Below are positions 25,915 to 38,025 of a stretch of DNA of 64,000 bases, in pieces. Location: contig CM069873.1 of the NCBI GenBank assembly GCA_036172665.1, positions 42,874,001 through 42,938,000 on the forward strand. Direction: 5' to 3'. Under the pieces are notes generated by a model that was not told where the DNA came from, did not search any database, and saw only the letters and a list, made by a program, of their open reading frames with translations. Positions within the stretch are counted from its first letter, which is position 1, and each line of letters begins with the position of its first letter. This stretch comes from Prosopocoilus inquinatus. Taxonomy: Eukaryota > Arthropoda > Insecta > Coleoptera > Lucanidae. The position numbers and the translations under genes are program-made.

Positions 25915-26524
25915 TAGATACATCACAGGAACAATGCTAATACGTGTTGTTTCGTTTAAAACTATTTCCAGCTTCTGCTGCGTCCGAAAATTTCGTATCT
26001 CAAATTAGAGTTACTGTAGTCCATCGAAACGTCAAATAACATAGTAGCAAAGTAAGGATCGATTCGGTACATCACAGGAACAACGCTAATACGTGTTGTT
26101 TCGTTCAAAACTATTTCCAGCTTCTGCTGCGTCCGAAAACTTCGTATCTCACATCAGAGTTACTGGAGTCCATCCAAACGTCAAATAACATAATAGATGA
26201 GTAAGGATCGATTAGATACAGCACAGGAACAACGCTAATGCGTGTTGTTTCATGTAAAACTATTTCTAGCTTCAGCTGCGCCCGAGAACTTCGTATCTCA
26301 CATCAAAGTTACCGGAGTCCATCCAAACGTCAAATAACATGATGGGTGAGTAAGGATCGATTAGATACATCACAGGAACAACGCTAATGCGTGTTGTTTC
26401 ATTTAAAACTATTTCCAGCTTCTGCTGCGTCCGAGAACTTCGTTTCTCACATCAGGGTTACTGGAGTCCATCCAAACGTCAAATAACATGATAGATAAGT
26501 AAGGATCGATTAGATACAGCACAG
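25915..26524 (+). repeat. Third copy of the window-start cassette
   Basis: Offset 25,784 bp from 131-740 (CGGTACATC at 26065, GATGGGTGAG at 26341). Contains TGCTAATACG, AGCAAAG, CATGTAAAAC, ACCGG, GATGGGTGAG and TTTCTCACATCAGGG in the same order. It differs by ATAATAGATG near 26190 and CAAACGTC for CAAATGTC. It ends just before the 11-bp insertion at 26559. Confidence 0.8.
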
Positions 26525-26558
26525 GAACAACGCTAATGCGTGTTGTTTCGTTTAAAAT

Positions 26559-26569
26559 TTCCTTAAAAT
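26559..26569 (+). repeat. 11-bp insertion TTCCTTAAAAT
   Basis: TTTAAAATTATTTCC becomes TTTAAAAT + TTCCTTAAAAT + TATTTCC, so the insert ends in a copy of TTAAAAT. The same 11 bp occur at 33122-33132 and 60507-60517, in both later cases after a GATACGTC / GCGTG monomer and before a CTCCTGCTGCGTCCA monomer. It is a strong mark of shared ancestry. Confidence 0.85.
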
Positions 26570-27300
26570 TATTTCCAGCTCCTGCTGCGTCCAAAAACTT
26601 CGTATCTCACATCAGAGTTACTAGAGTCCATCGAAACGTCAAATAACATGATAGATGAGTAAGGATCGATTAGATACTTCACAGGAACAACGCTAATACG
26701 TGTTGTTTCGTTTAAAACTATTTCCAGCTTCTGCTGCGTCCGAAAATTTCGTATCTCACATTAGAATTATTGGAGTCCATCGAAACGTCAAATAACATAG
26801 TAGCTAAGTAAGGATCGATTAGGTACATCACAGGAACAACGCTAATACGTGTTGTTTCGTTCAAAACTATTTCCAGCTTCTGCTGCGTCCGAAAACTGTA
26901 TCTCACATCAGAGTTACTAGAGTCCATCGAAACGCCAAATAACATGATAGATAAGTAAAGATCGATTAGATACATCAAAGGAACAACGCTAATACGTGTT
27001 GTTTCGTTCAAAACTATTTCCAGCTTCTGCTGCGTAAGAGAACTTTGTATCTCACATCAGAGTTACTGGAGTCCATCGAAACGTCAAATAACATAGTAGC
27101 TAAGTAAGGATCGATTAGATACATCACAGGAACAACGCTAATACGTGTTGTTTCATTTAAAACTATTTCCAGCTTCAGCTGCGTCCGAGAACTTCGTATC
27201 TCACAACAAAGTTACTGGAGTCCATCGAAACGCCAAATAACATGATAGATGAGTAAGGATCGATTAGATACATCAAAGGAACAACGCTAATGCGTGTTGT

Positions 27301-27896
27301 TTCGTTTAAAACTATTTTCAGCTTCTGCTGCGTCCGAAAATTTCGTATCTCACATTAGAGTTACTGGAGTCCATCGAAACGTCAAATAACATGATAGATG
27401 AGTAAGGATCGATTAGATACATCACAGGAACAACGCTAATGCGTGTTGTTTCGTTTAAAACTATTTTCAGCTTCTGCTGCGTCCGAAAATTTCGTATCTC
27501 ACATTAGAGTTACTGGAGTCCATCGAAACGTCAAATAACATGATAGATGAGTAAGGATCGATTAGATACATCACAGGAACAACGCTAATGCGTGTTGTTT
27601 CGTTTAAAACTATTTTCAGCTTCTGCTGCGTCCGAAAATTTCGTATCTCACATTAGAGTTACTGGAGTCCATCGAAACGTCAAATAACATGATAGATGAG
27701 TAAGGATCGATTAGATACATCACAGGAACAACGCTAATGCGTGTTGTTTCGTTTAAAACTATTTTCAGCTTCTGCTGCGTCCGAAAATTTCGTATCTCAC
27801 ATTAGAGTTACTGGAGTCCATCGAAACGTCAAATAACATGATAGATGAGTAAGGATCGATTAGATACATCACAGGAACAACGCTAATGCGTGTTGT
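27301..27896 (+). repeat. Four apparently identical consecutive monomers
   Basis: The private variant ACTATTTTCAGC (for TTTCCAGC) occurs at 27313, 27462, 27611 and 27760, spaced exactly 149 bp, and the intervening sequence appears identical. This is single-monomer tandem amplification on top of the larger HOR structure. The same variant monomer appears singly near 38648, 44039 and 63053. Confidence 0.85.
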
Positions 27897-30800
27897 TTCG
27901 TTTAAAACTATTTCCAGCTTCTGCTGCGTCCGAAAATTTCGTATCTCACATCAGAGTTACTGGAGTCCATCGAAACGTCAAACAACATAGTAGATAAGTA
28001 AGGATCGATTAGATACATCACAGGAACAACGCTAATACGTGTTGTTTCATTTAAAACTATTTCCAGCTTCAGCTGCGTCCGAGAACTTCGTATCTCACAA
28101 CAAAGTTACTGGAGTCCATCGAAACGCCAAATAACATGATAGATGAGTAAGGATCGATTAGATACATCACAGGAACAACGCTAATGCGTGTTGTTTCGTT
28201 TAAAACTATTTCCAGCTTCTGCTGCGTCCGAAGATTTCGTATCTAACATCAAAGTTACTGGAGTCCATCGAAACGCCAAATAACATGATAGATGAGTAAG
28301 GATCGATTAGATACATCACAGGAACAACGCTAATGCGTGTTGTTTCGTTTAAAACTATTTCCAGCTTCTGCTGCGTCCGAATATTTCGTATCTCACATTA
28401 GAGTTACTGGAGTCCATCGAAACGTCAAATAACATGATAGATGAGTAAGGATCGATTAGATACATCACAGGAACAACGCTAATGCGTGTTGTTTCGTTTA
28501 AAACTATTTCCAGCTTCTGCTGCGTCCGAAAATTTCGTATCTCACATTAGAGTTACTGGAGTCCATCGAAACGTCAAATAACATGATAGATGAGTAAGGA
28601 TCGATTAGATACATCACAGGAACAACGCTAATGCGTGTTGTTTCGTTTAAAACTATTTCGAGCTTCTGCTGCGTCCGAAAATTTCGTATCTCACATCAGA
28701 GTTACTGGAGTCCATCGAAACGCCAAATAACATGATAGATGAGTAAGGATCGATTAGATACATCACAGGAACAACGCTAAAGGGTGTTGTTTCGTTTAAA
28801 ACTATTTCCAGCTTCTGCTCCGTCCGAAAATTTCGTATCACATTAGAGTTACTGGAGTCCATCGAAACGTCAAATAACATGATAGATGAGTAAGGATCGA
28901 TTAGATACATCACAGGAACAACGCTAATGCGTGTTGTTTCGTTTAAAACTATTTCCAGCTTCTGCTGCGTCCGAAAATTTCGTATCTCACATCAGAGTTA
29001 CTGGAGTCCATCGAAACGTCAAATAACATGATAGATGAGTAAGGATCGATTAGATACATCATAGGAACAACGCTAATGCGTGTTGTTTCGTTTAAAACTA
29101 TTTCCAGCTTCTGCTGCGTCCGAAAATTTCGTATCTCACATTAGAGTTACTGGAGTCCATCGAAACGTCAAATAACATGATAGATGAGTAAGGATCGATT
29201 AGATACATCACAGGAACAACGCTAATGCGTGTTGTTTCGTTTAAAACTATTTCCAGCTTCTGCTGCGTCCGAAAATTTCGTATCTCACATTAAAGTTACT
29301 GGAGTCCATCGAAACGTCAAATAACATGATAGATGAGTAAGGATCGATTAGATACATCACAGGAACAACGCTAATGCGTGTTGTTTCGTTTAAAACTATT
29401 TCCAGCTTCTGCTGCGTCCGAAAATTTCGTATCTCACATTAGAGTTACTGGAGTCCATCGAAACGTCAAATAACATGATAGATGAGTAAGGATCGATTAG
29501 ATACATCACAGGAACAACGCTAATGCGTGTTGTTTCGTTTAAAACTATTTCCAGCTTCTGCTGCGTCCGAAAATTTCGTATCTCACATTAGAGTTACTGG
29601 AGTCCATCGAAACGTCAAATAACATGATAGATGAGTAAGGATCGATTAGATACATCACAGGAACAACGCTAATGCGTGTTGTTTCGTTTAAAACTATTTC
29701 GAGCTTCTGCTGCGTCCGAAAATTTCGTATCTCACATTAGAGTTACTGGAGTCCATCGACACGTCAAATAACATGATAGATGAGTAAGGATCGATTAGAT
29801 ACATCACACGAACAACGCTAAAGGGTGTTGTTTCGTTTAAAACTATTTCCAGCTTCTGCTCCGTCCGAAAATTTCGTATCTCACATTAGAGTTACTGGAG
29901 TCCATCGAAACGTCAAATAACATGATAGACGAGTAAGGATCGATTAGATACATCACAGGAACAACGCTAATGCGTGTTGTTTCGTTTAAAACTATTTCCA
30001 GCTTCTGCTGCGTCCGAAAATTTCGTATCTCACATCAGAGTTACTGGAGTCCATCGAAACGTCAAATAACATGATAGATGAGTAAGGATCGATTAGATAC
30101 ATCATAGGAACAACGCTAATGCGTGTTGTTTCGTTTAAAACTATTTCCAGCTTCTGCTGCGTCCGAAAATTTCGTATCTCACATTAGAGTTACTGGAGTC
30201 CATCGAAACGTCAAATAACATGATAGATGAGTAAGGATCGATTAGATACATCACAGGAACAACGCTAATGCGTGTTGTTTCGTTTAAAACTATTTCCAGC
30301 TTCTGCTGCGTCCGAAAATTTCGTATCTCACATTAGAGTTACTGGAGTCCATCGAAACGTCAAATAACATGATAGATGAGTAAGGATCGATTAGATACAT
30401 CACAGGAACAACGCTAATGCGTGTTGTTTCGTTTAAAACTATTTCCAGCTTCTGCTGCGTCCGAAAATTTCGTATCTCACATTAGAGTTACTGGAGTCCA
30501 TCGAAACGTCAAATAACATGATAGATGAGTAAGGATCGATTAGATACATCACAGGAACAACGCTAACGCGTGTTGTTTCGTTTAAAACTATTTCCAGCTT
30601 CTGCTGCGTCCGAAAATTTCGTATCTCACATCAGAGTTACTGGAGTCCATCGAAACGTCAAATAACATAGTAGATAAGCAAGGATCGATTAGATACATCA
30701 CAGGAACAACGCTAATACGTGTTGTTTCGTTTAAAACTATTTCCAGCTTCTGCTGCGTCCGAAAACTTTGTATCTCACATCAGAGTTACTAGAGTCCATC

Positions 30801-33800
30801 GAAACGTCAAATAACATGATAGATGAATAAGGATCGATTAGATACATCAATGGAACAACGCTAATGCGTGTTGTTTCATTTAAAACTATTTCCAGCTTCA
30901 GCTGCGTCCGAGAACTTCGAATCTCACTTCAGAGTTACTGGAGCCCATCCAAACGTCAAATAACATGATAGATGAGTAAGGATCGATTACATACATCACA
31001 GGAACAACGCTAGTGGGTGTTGTTTCGTTTAAAACTATTTCCAGCTTCTGCTGCGTCCGAAAATTTCGTATCTAACATCAAAGTTACTGGAGTCCATCGA
31101 AACGCCAAATAACATGATAGATGAGTAAGGATCGATTAGATACATCACAGGAACAACGCTAATACGTGTTGCTTCGTTTAAAACTATTTCCAGTTTCTGC
31201 TGCGTCCGAAAATTTCGTATCTCACATTAGAGTTACTGGAGTCCATCGAAACGTCAAATAAGATGATAGATGAGTAAGGATCGATTAGATACATCACACG
31301 AACAACGCTAATGCGTGTTGTTTCGTTTAAAACTATTTCCAGCTTCTGCTGCCTCCGAAAATTTCGTATCTCACATTAGAGTTACTGGAGTCCATCGAAA
31401 CGTCAAATAACATGATAGATGAGTAAGGATCGATTAGATACATCACAGGAACAACGCTAATGCGTGTTGTTTCGTTTAAAACTATTTCCAGCTTCTGCTG
31501 CGTCCGAAAATTTCGTATCTCACATCAGAGTTACTGGAGTCCATCGAAACGTCAAACAACATAGTAGATAAGTAAGGATCGATTAGATACATCACAGGAA
31601 CAACGCTAATACGTGTTGTTTCATTTAAAACTATTTCCAGCTTCAGCTGCGTCCGAGAACTTCGTATCTCACAACAAAGTTACTGGAGTCCATCGAAACG
31701 CCAAATAACATGATAGATGAGTAAGGATCGATTAGATACATCACAGGAACAACGCTAATGCGTGTTGTTTCGTTTAAAACTATTTCCAGCTTCTGCTGCG
31801 TCCGAAAATTTCGTATCTAACATCAAAGTTACTGGAGTCCATCGAAACGCCAAATAACATGATAGATGAGTAAGGATCGATTAGATACATCACAGGAACA
31901 ACGCTAATGCGTGTTGTTTCGTTTAAAACTATTTCCAGCTTCTGCTGCGTCCGAAAATTTCGTATCTCACATTAGAGTTACTGGAGTCCATCGAAACGTC
32001 AAATAACATGATAGATGAGTAAGGATCGATTAGATACATCACAGGAACAACGCTAATGCGTGTTGTTTCGTTTAAAACTATTTCCAGCTTCTGCTGCGTC
32101 CGAAAATTTCGTATCTCACATTAGAGTTACTGGAGTCCATCGAAACGTCAAATAACATGATAGATGAGTAAGGATCGATTAGATACATCACAGGAACAAC
32201 GCTAATGCGTGTTGTTTCGTTTAAAACTATTTCGAGCTTCTGCTGCGTCCGAAAATTTCGTATCTCACATCAGACTTACTGGAGTCCATCGAAACGCCAA
32301 ATAACATGATAGATGAGTAAGGATCGATTAGATACATCACAGGAACAACGCTAATGCGTGTTGTTTCGTTTAAAACTATTTCCAGCTTCTGCTGCGTCCG
32401 AAAACGTCGTATCTCACATCAGAGTTACTGGAGTCCATCGAAACGCCAAATAACATGATAGATGAGTAAGGATCGATTAGATACATCACAGGAACAACGA
32501 TAATGCGTGTTGTTTCGTTTAAAACTATTTCCAGCTTCTGCTGCGTCCGAAAATTTCGTATCTCACATTAGAGTTACTGGAGTCCATCGAAACGTCAAAT
32601 AACATGATAGATGAGTAAGGATCGATTAGATACATCACAGGAACAACGCTAATGCGTGTTGTTTCGTTTAAAACTATTTCCAGCTTCTGCTGCGTCCGAA
32701 AATTTCGTATCTCACATCAGAGTTACTGGAGTCCATCGAAACGTCAAACAACATAGTAGATAAGTAAGGATCGATTAGATACATCACAGGAACAACGCTA
32801 ATACGTGTTGTTTCATTTAAAACTATTTCCAGCTTCAGCTGCGTCCGAGAACTTCGTATCTCACAACAAAGTTACTGGAGTCCATCGAAACGCCAAATAA
32901 CATGATAGATGAGTAAGGATCGATTAGATACATCACAGGAACAACGCTAATGCGTGTTGTTTCGTTTAAAACTATTTCCAGCTTCAGCTGCGTCCGAGAA
33001 CTTCGTATCTCAAATCAAAGTTACTGGAGTCCATTCACACGTCAAATAACATGATAGATGAGTAAGGATCGATTAGATACGTCACAGGAACAACGCTAAT
33101 GCGTGTTGTTTCGTTTAAAATTTCCTTAAAATTATTTCCAGCTCCTGCTGCGTCCAAAAACTTCGTATCTCACATCAGAGTTACTAGAGTCCATCGAAAC
33201 GTCAAATAACATGATAGATGAGTAAGGATCGATTAGATACATCACAGGAACAACGCTAATACGTGTTGTTTCGTTTAAAACTATTTCCAGCTTCTGCTGC
33301 GTCCGAAAATTTCGTATCTCACATTAGAATTATTGGAGTCCATCGAAACGTCAAATAACATAGTAGCTAAGCAAGGATCGATTAGGTACATCACAGGAAC
33401 AACGCTAATACGTGTTGTTTCGTTCAAAACTATTTCCAGCTTCTGCTGCGTCCGAAAACTTTGTATCTCACATCAGAGTTACTAGAGTCCATCGAAACGC
33501 CAAATAACATGATAGATGGGTAAGGATCGATTAGATACATCACAGGAACAACGCTAATGCGTGTTGTTTCGTTTCAAACTATCTCCAGCTTCTGCTGCGT
33601 CCGAAAACTTTGTATCTCACATCAGAGTTACTGGAGTCCATCCAAACGTCAAATAACATGATAGATAAGTAAGGATCGATTAGATACATCACAGGAACAA
33701 CGCTAATACGTGTTGTTTCATTTAAAACTATTTCCAGCTTCTGCTGCGTAAGAGAACTTTGTATCTCACATCAGAGTTACTAGAGTCCATCGAAACGCCA

Positions 33801-35300
33801 AATAACATGATAGATGGGTAAAGATCGATTAGATACATCAAAGGAACAACGCTAATACGTGTTGTTTCGTTCAAAACTATTTCCAGCTTCTGCTGCGTAA
33901 GAGAACTTTGTATCTCACATCAGAGTTACTGGAGTCCATCGAAACGTCAAATAACATAGTAGCTAAGTAAGGATCGATTAGATACATCACAGGAACAACG
34001 CTAATACGTGTTGTTTCATTTAAAACTATTTCCAGCTTCAGCTGCGTCCGAGAACTTCGTATCTCACAACAAAGTTACTGGAGTCCATCGAAACGCCAAA
34101 TAACATGATAGATAAGTAAGGATCGATTAGATACATCACAGGAACAACGCTAATACGTGTTGTTTCATTTAAAACTATTTCCAGCTTCAGCTGCGTCCGA
34201 GAACTTCGTATCTCACTTCAGAGTTACTGGAGCCCATCCAAACGTCAAATAACATGATAGATGAGTAAGGATCGATTACATTCATCACAGGAACAACGCT
34301 AATACGTGTTGTCTCGTTTAAAGCTATTTCCAGCTTCTGCTGCTTCCGAAAACGTCGTATCTCACATCAGAGTTACTGGAGTCCATCGAAACGTCAAATA
34401 ACATGATAGATAAGTAAGGATCGATTAGATACATCACAGGAACAACGCTAATACGTGTTGTTTCGTTTAAAACTATTTCCAGCTTCTGCTGCGTCCGAAA
34501 ATTTCGTATCTAACATCAAAGTTACTGAAGTCCATCGAAACGCCAAATAACATGATAGATGAGTAAGGATCGATTAGATACATCACAGGAACAACGCTAA
34601 TGCGTGTTGTTTCGTTTAAAACTATTTCCAGCTTCTGTTGCGTCCGAAAATTTCGTATCTCACATTAGAGTTACTGGAGTCCATCGAAACGTCAAATAAC
34701 ATGATAGATGAGTAAGGATCGATTAGATACATCACAGGAATAACGCTAATGCGTGTTGTTTCGTTTAAAACTATTTCCAGCTTCTGCTGCGTCCGAAAAT
34801 TTCGTATCTCACATTAGAGTTACTGGAGTCCATCGAAACGTCAAATAACATGATAGATGAGTAAGGATCGATTAGATACATCACAGGAACAACGCTAATG
34901 CGTGTTGTTTCGTTTAAAACTATTTCGAGCTTCTGCTGCGTCCGAAAATTTCGTATCTCACATCAGAGTTACTGGAGTCCATCGAAACGCCAAATAACAT
35001 GATAGATGAGTAAGGATCGATTAGATACATCACAGGAACAACGCTAATGCGTGTTGTTTCGTTTAAAACTATTTCCAGCTTCTGCTGCGTCCGAAAATTT
35101 CGTATCTCACATCAGAGTTACTGGAGTCCATCGAAACGTCAAATAACATGATAGATGAGTAAGGATCGATTAGATACATCATAGGAACAACGCTAATGCG
35201 TGTTGTTTCGTTTAAAACTATTTCCAGCTTCTGCTGCGTCCGAAAATTTCGTATCTCACATTAGAGTTACTGGAGTCCATCGAAACGTCAAATAACATGA
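27812..35300 (+). repeat. Long-range duplicated region, copy 1 (partner 54899-62390)
   Basis: Matches the partner at offsets that step by whole monomers: 27,087 bp (28201-29920), 27,236 (near 30104), 27,385 (30561-33555), 27,236 (33817-34625) and 27,087 (35181). Shared marks are GAAGATTTCG (28230), GCTAAAGGGTG (28778, 29819), a 2-bp-short GTATCACATTAG (28836), CTAACGCG (30561), GAATCTCACTTC (30918), GATTACATAC (30983), the 11-bp insert (33122), GGGTAAAGATCG (33816) and CTTCTGTTGCG (34631). Each offset change is one monomer gained or lost. Confidence 0.8.
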
Positions 35301-35306
35301 TAGATG
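33850..35306 (+). repeat. 10-monomer higher-order unit, copy 1
   Basis: Two lead monomers (GCGTAAGAGAAC near 33895 and CACAACAAAG near 34065) precede an 8-monomer core starting at about 34115. The core is marked by TACATTCATC, TGTCTCG with TGCTTCCG (34341), CTAACATC with ACTGAAG, CTTCTGTTGCG, GGAATAACG, TTTCGAGC and CATCATAGG (35181). Confidence 0.8.
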
Positions 35307-36498
35307 AGTAAGGATCGATTAGATACATCACAGGAACAACGCTAATACGTGTTGTTTCATTTAAAACTATTTCCAGCTTCAGCTGCGTCCGAGAACTTCG
35401 TATCTCACTTCAGAGTTACTGGAGCCCATCCAAACGTCAAATAACATGATAGATGAGTAAGGATCGATTACATTCATCACAGGAACAACGCTAATACGTG
35501 TTGTCTCGTTTAAAGCTATTTCCAGCTTCTGCTGCTTCCGAAAACGTCGTATCTCACATCAGAGTTACTGGAGTCCATCGAAACGTCAAATAACATGATA
35601 GATAAGTAAGGATCGATTAGATACATCACAGGAACAACGCTAATACGTGTTGTTTCGTTTAAAACTATTTCCAGCTTCTGCTGCGTCCGAAAATTTCGTA
35701 TCTAACATCAAAGTTACTGAAGTCCATCGAAACGCCAAATAACATGATAGATGAGTAAGGATCGATTAGATACATCACAGGAACAACGCTAATGCGTGTT
35801 GTTTCGTTTAAAACTATTTCCAGCTTCTGTTGCGTCCGAAAATTTCGTATCTCACATTAGAGTTACTGGAGTCCATCGAAACGTCAAATAACATGATAGA
35901 TGAGTAAGGATCGATTAGATACATCACAGGAATAACGCTAATGCGTGTTGTTTCGTTTAAAACTATTTCCAGCTTCTGCTGCGTCCGAAAATTTCGTATC
36001 TCACATTAGAGTTACTGGAGTCCATCGAAACGTCAAATAACATGATAGATGAGTAAGGATCGATTAGATACATCACAGGAACAACGCTAATGCGTGTTGT
36101 TTCGTTTAAAACTATTTCGAGCTTCTGCTGCGTCCGAAAATTTCGTATCTCACATCAGAGTTACTGGAGTCCATCGAAACGCCAAATAACATGATAGATG
36201 AGTAAGGATCGATTAGATACATCACAGGAACAACGCTAATGCGTGTTGTTTCGTTTAAAACTATTTCCAGCTTCTGCTGCGTCCGAAAATTTCGTATCTC
36301 ACATCAGAGTTACTGGAGTCCATCGAAACGTCAAATAACATGATAGATGAGTAAGGATCGATTAGATACATCATAGGAACAACGCTAATGCGTGTTGTTT
36401 CGTTTAAAACTATTTCCAGCTTCTGCTGCGTCCGAAAATTTCGTATCTCACATTAGAGTTACTGGAGTCCATCGAAACGTCAAATAACATGATAGATG
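35307..36498 (+). repeat. 8-monomer higher-order unit, copy 2
   Basis: Repeats the 8-monomer core at an offset of 1,192 bp (TGCTTCCG at 35533, CATCATAGG mark at 36373) but lacks the two lead monomers. The copies look identical over most of their length. Confidence 0.82.
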
Positions 36499-38025
36499 AG
36501 TAAGGATCGATTAGATACATCACAGGAACAACGCTAATACGTGTTGTTTCGTTCAAAACTATTTCCAGCTTCTGCTGCGTAAGAGAACTTTGTATCTCAC
36601 ATCAGAGTTACTGGAGTCCATCGAAACGTCAAATAACATAGTAGCTAAGTAAGGATCGATTAGATACATCACAGGAACAACGCTAATACGTGTTGTTTCA
36701 TTTAAAACTATTTCCAGCTTCAGCTGCGTCCGAGAACTTCGTATCTCACAACAAAGTTACTGGAGTCCATCGAAACGCCAAATAACATGATAGATAAGTA
36801 AGGATCGATTAGATACATCACAGGAACAACGCTAATACGTGTTGTTTCATTTAAAACTATTTCCAGCTTCAGCTGCGTCCGAGAACTTCGTATCTCACTT
36901 CAGAGTTACTGGAGCCCATCCAAACGTCAAATAACATGATAGATGAGTAAGGATCGATTACATTCATCACAGGAACAACGCTAATACGTGTTGTCTCGTT
37001 TAAAGCTATTTCCAGCTTCTGCTGCTTCCGAAAACGTCGTATCTCACATCAGAGTTACTGGAGTCCATCGAAACGTCAAATAACATGATAGATAAGTAAG
37101 GATCGATTAGATACATCACAGGAACAACGCTAATACGTGTTGTTTCGTTTAAAACTATTTCCAGCTTCTGCTGCGTCCGAAAATTTCGTATCTAACATCA
37201 AAGTTACTGAAGTCCATCGAAACGCCAAATAACATGATAGATGAGTAAGGATCGATTAGATACATCACAGGAACAACGCTAATGCGTGTTGTTTCGTTTA
37301 AAACTATTTCCAGCTTCTGTTGCGTCCGAAAATTTCGTATCTCACATTAGAGTTACTGGAGTCCATCGAAACGTCAAATAACATGATAGATGAGTAAGGA
37401 TCGATTAGATACATCACAGGAATAACGCTAATGCGTGTTGTTTCGTTTAAAACTATTTCCAGCTTCTGCTGCGTCCGAAAATTTCGTATCTCACATTAGA
37501 GTTACTGGAGTCCATCGAAACGTCAAATAACATGATAGATGAGTAAGGATCGATTAGATACATCACAGGAACAACGCTAATGCGTGTTGTTTCGTTTAAA
37601 ACTATTTCGAGCTTCTGCTGCGTCCGAAAATTTCGTATCTCACATCAGAGTTACTGGAGTCCATCGAAACGCCAAATAACATGATAGATGAGTAAGGATC
37701 GATTAGATACATCACAGGAACAACGCTAATGCGTGTTGTTTCGTTTAAAACTATTTCCAGCTTCTGCTGCGTCCGAAAATTTCGTATCTCACATCAGAGT
37801 TACTGGAGTCCATCGAAACGTCAAATAACATGATAGATGAGTAAGGATCGATTAGATACATCATAGGAACAACGCTAATGCGTGTTGTTTCGTTTAAAAC
37901 TATTTCCAGCTTCTGCTGCGTCCGAAAATTTCGTATCTCACATTAGAGTTACTGGAGTCCATCGAAACGTCAAATAACATGATAGATGAGTAAGGATCGA
38001 TTAGATACATCACAGGAACAACGCT
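36499..38025 (+). repeat. 10-monomer higher-order unit, copy 3
   Basis: The two lead monomers return (GCGTAAGAG near 36577, 2,682 bp = 18 x 149 after the first), followed by the 8-monomer core (TGCTTCCG at 37023, 1,490 bp = 10 x 149 after copy 2). This gives a 10-8-10 series. The core diverges at about 38025, where copy 3 continues with GCGTG and copy 2 with ACGTG. Confidence 0.82.

Noticed and set aside
26409..27011. 61- and 97-codon minus-strand reading frames
   Set aside because: Same satellite frame, kept open by local indels (the 11-bp insertion near 26559 and a 2-bp loss in GAAAACTGTATC near 26895). Not a gene.
28653..28913. 86-codon minus-strand reading frame, repeated identically at 39539-39799, 44930-45190 and 55740-56000
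   Set aside because: It is satellite monomer translated across a 2-bp-short unit. Copies recur only because the DNA was duplicated, and there is no family resemblance or promoter context.
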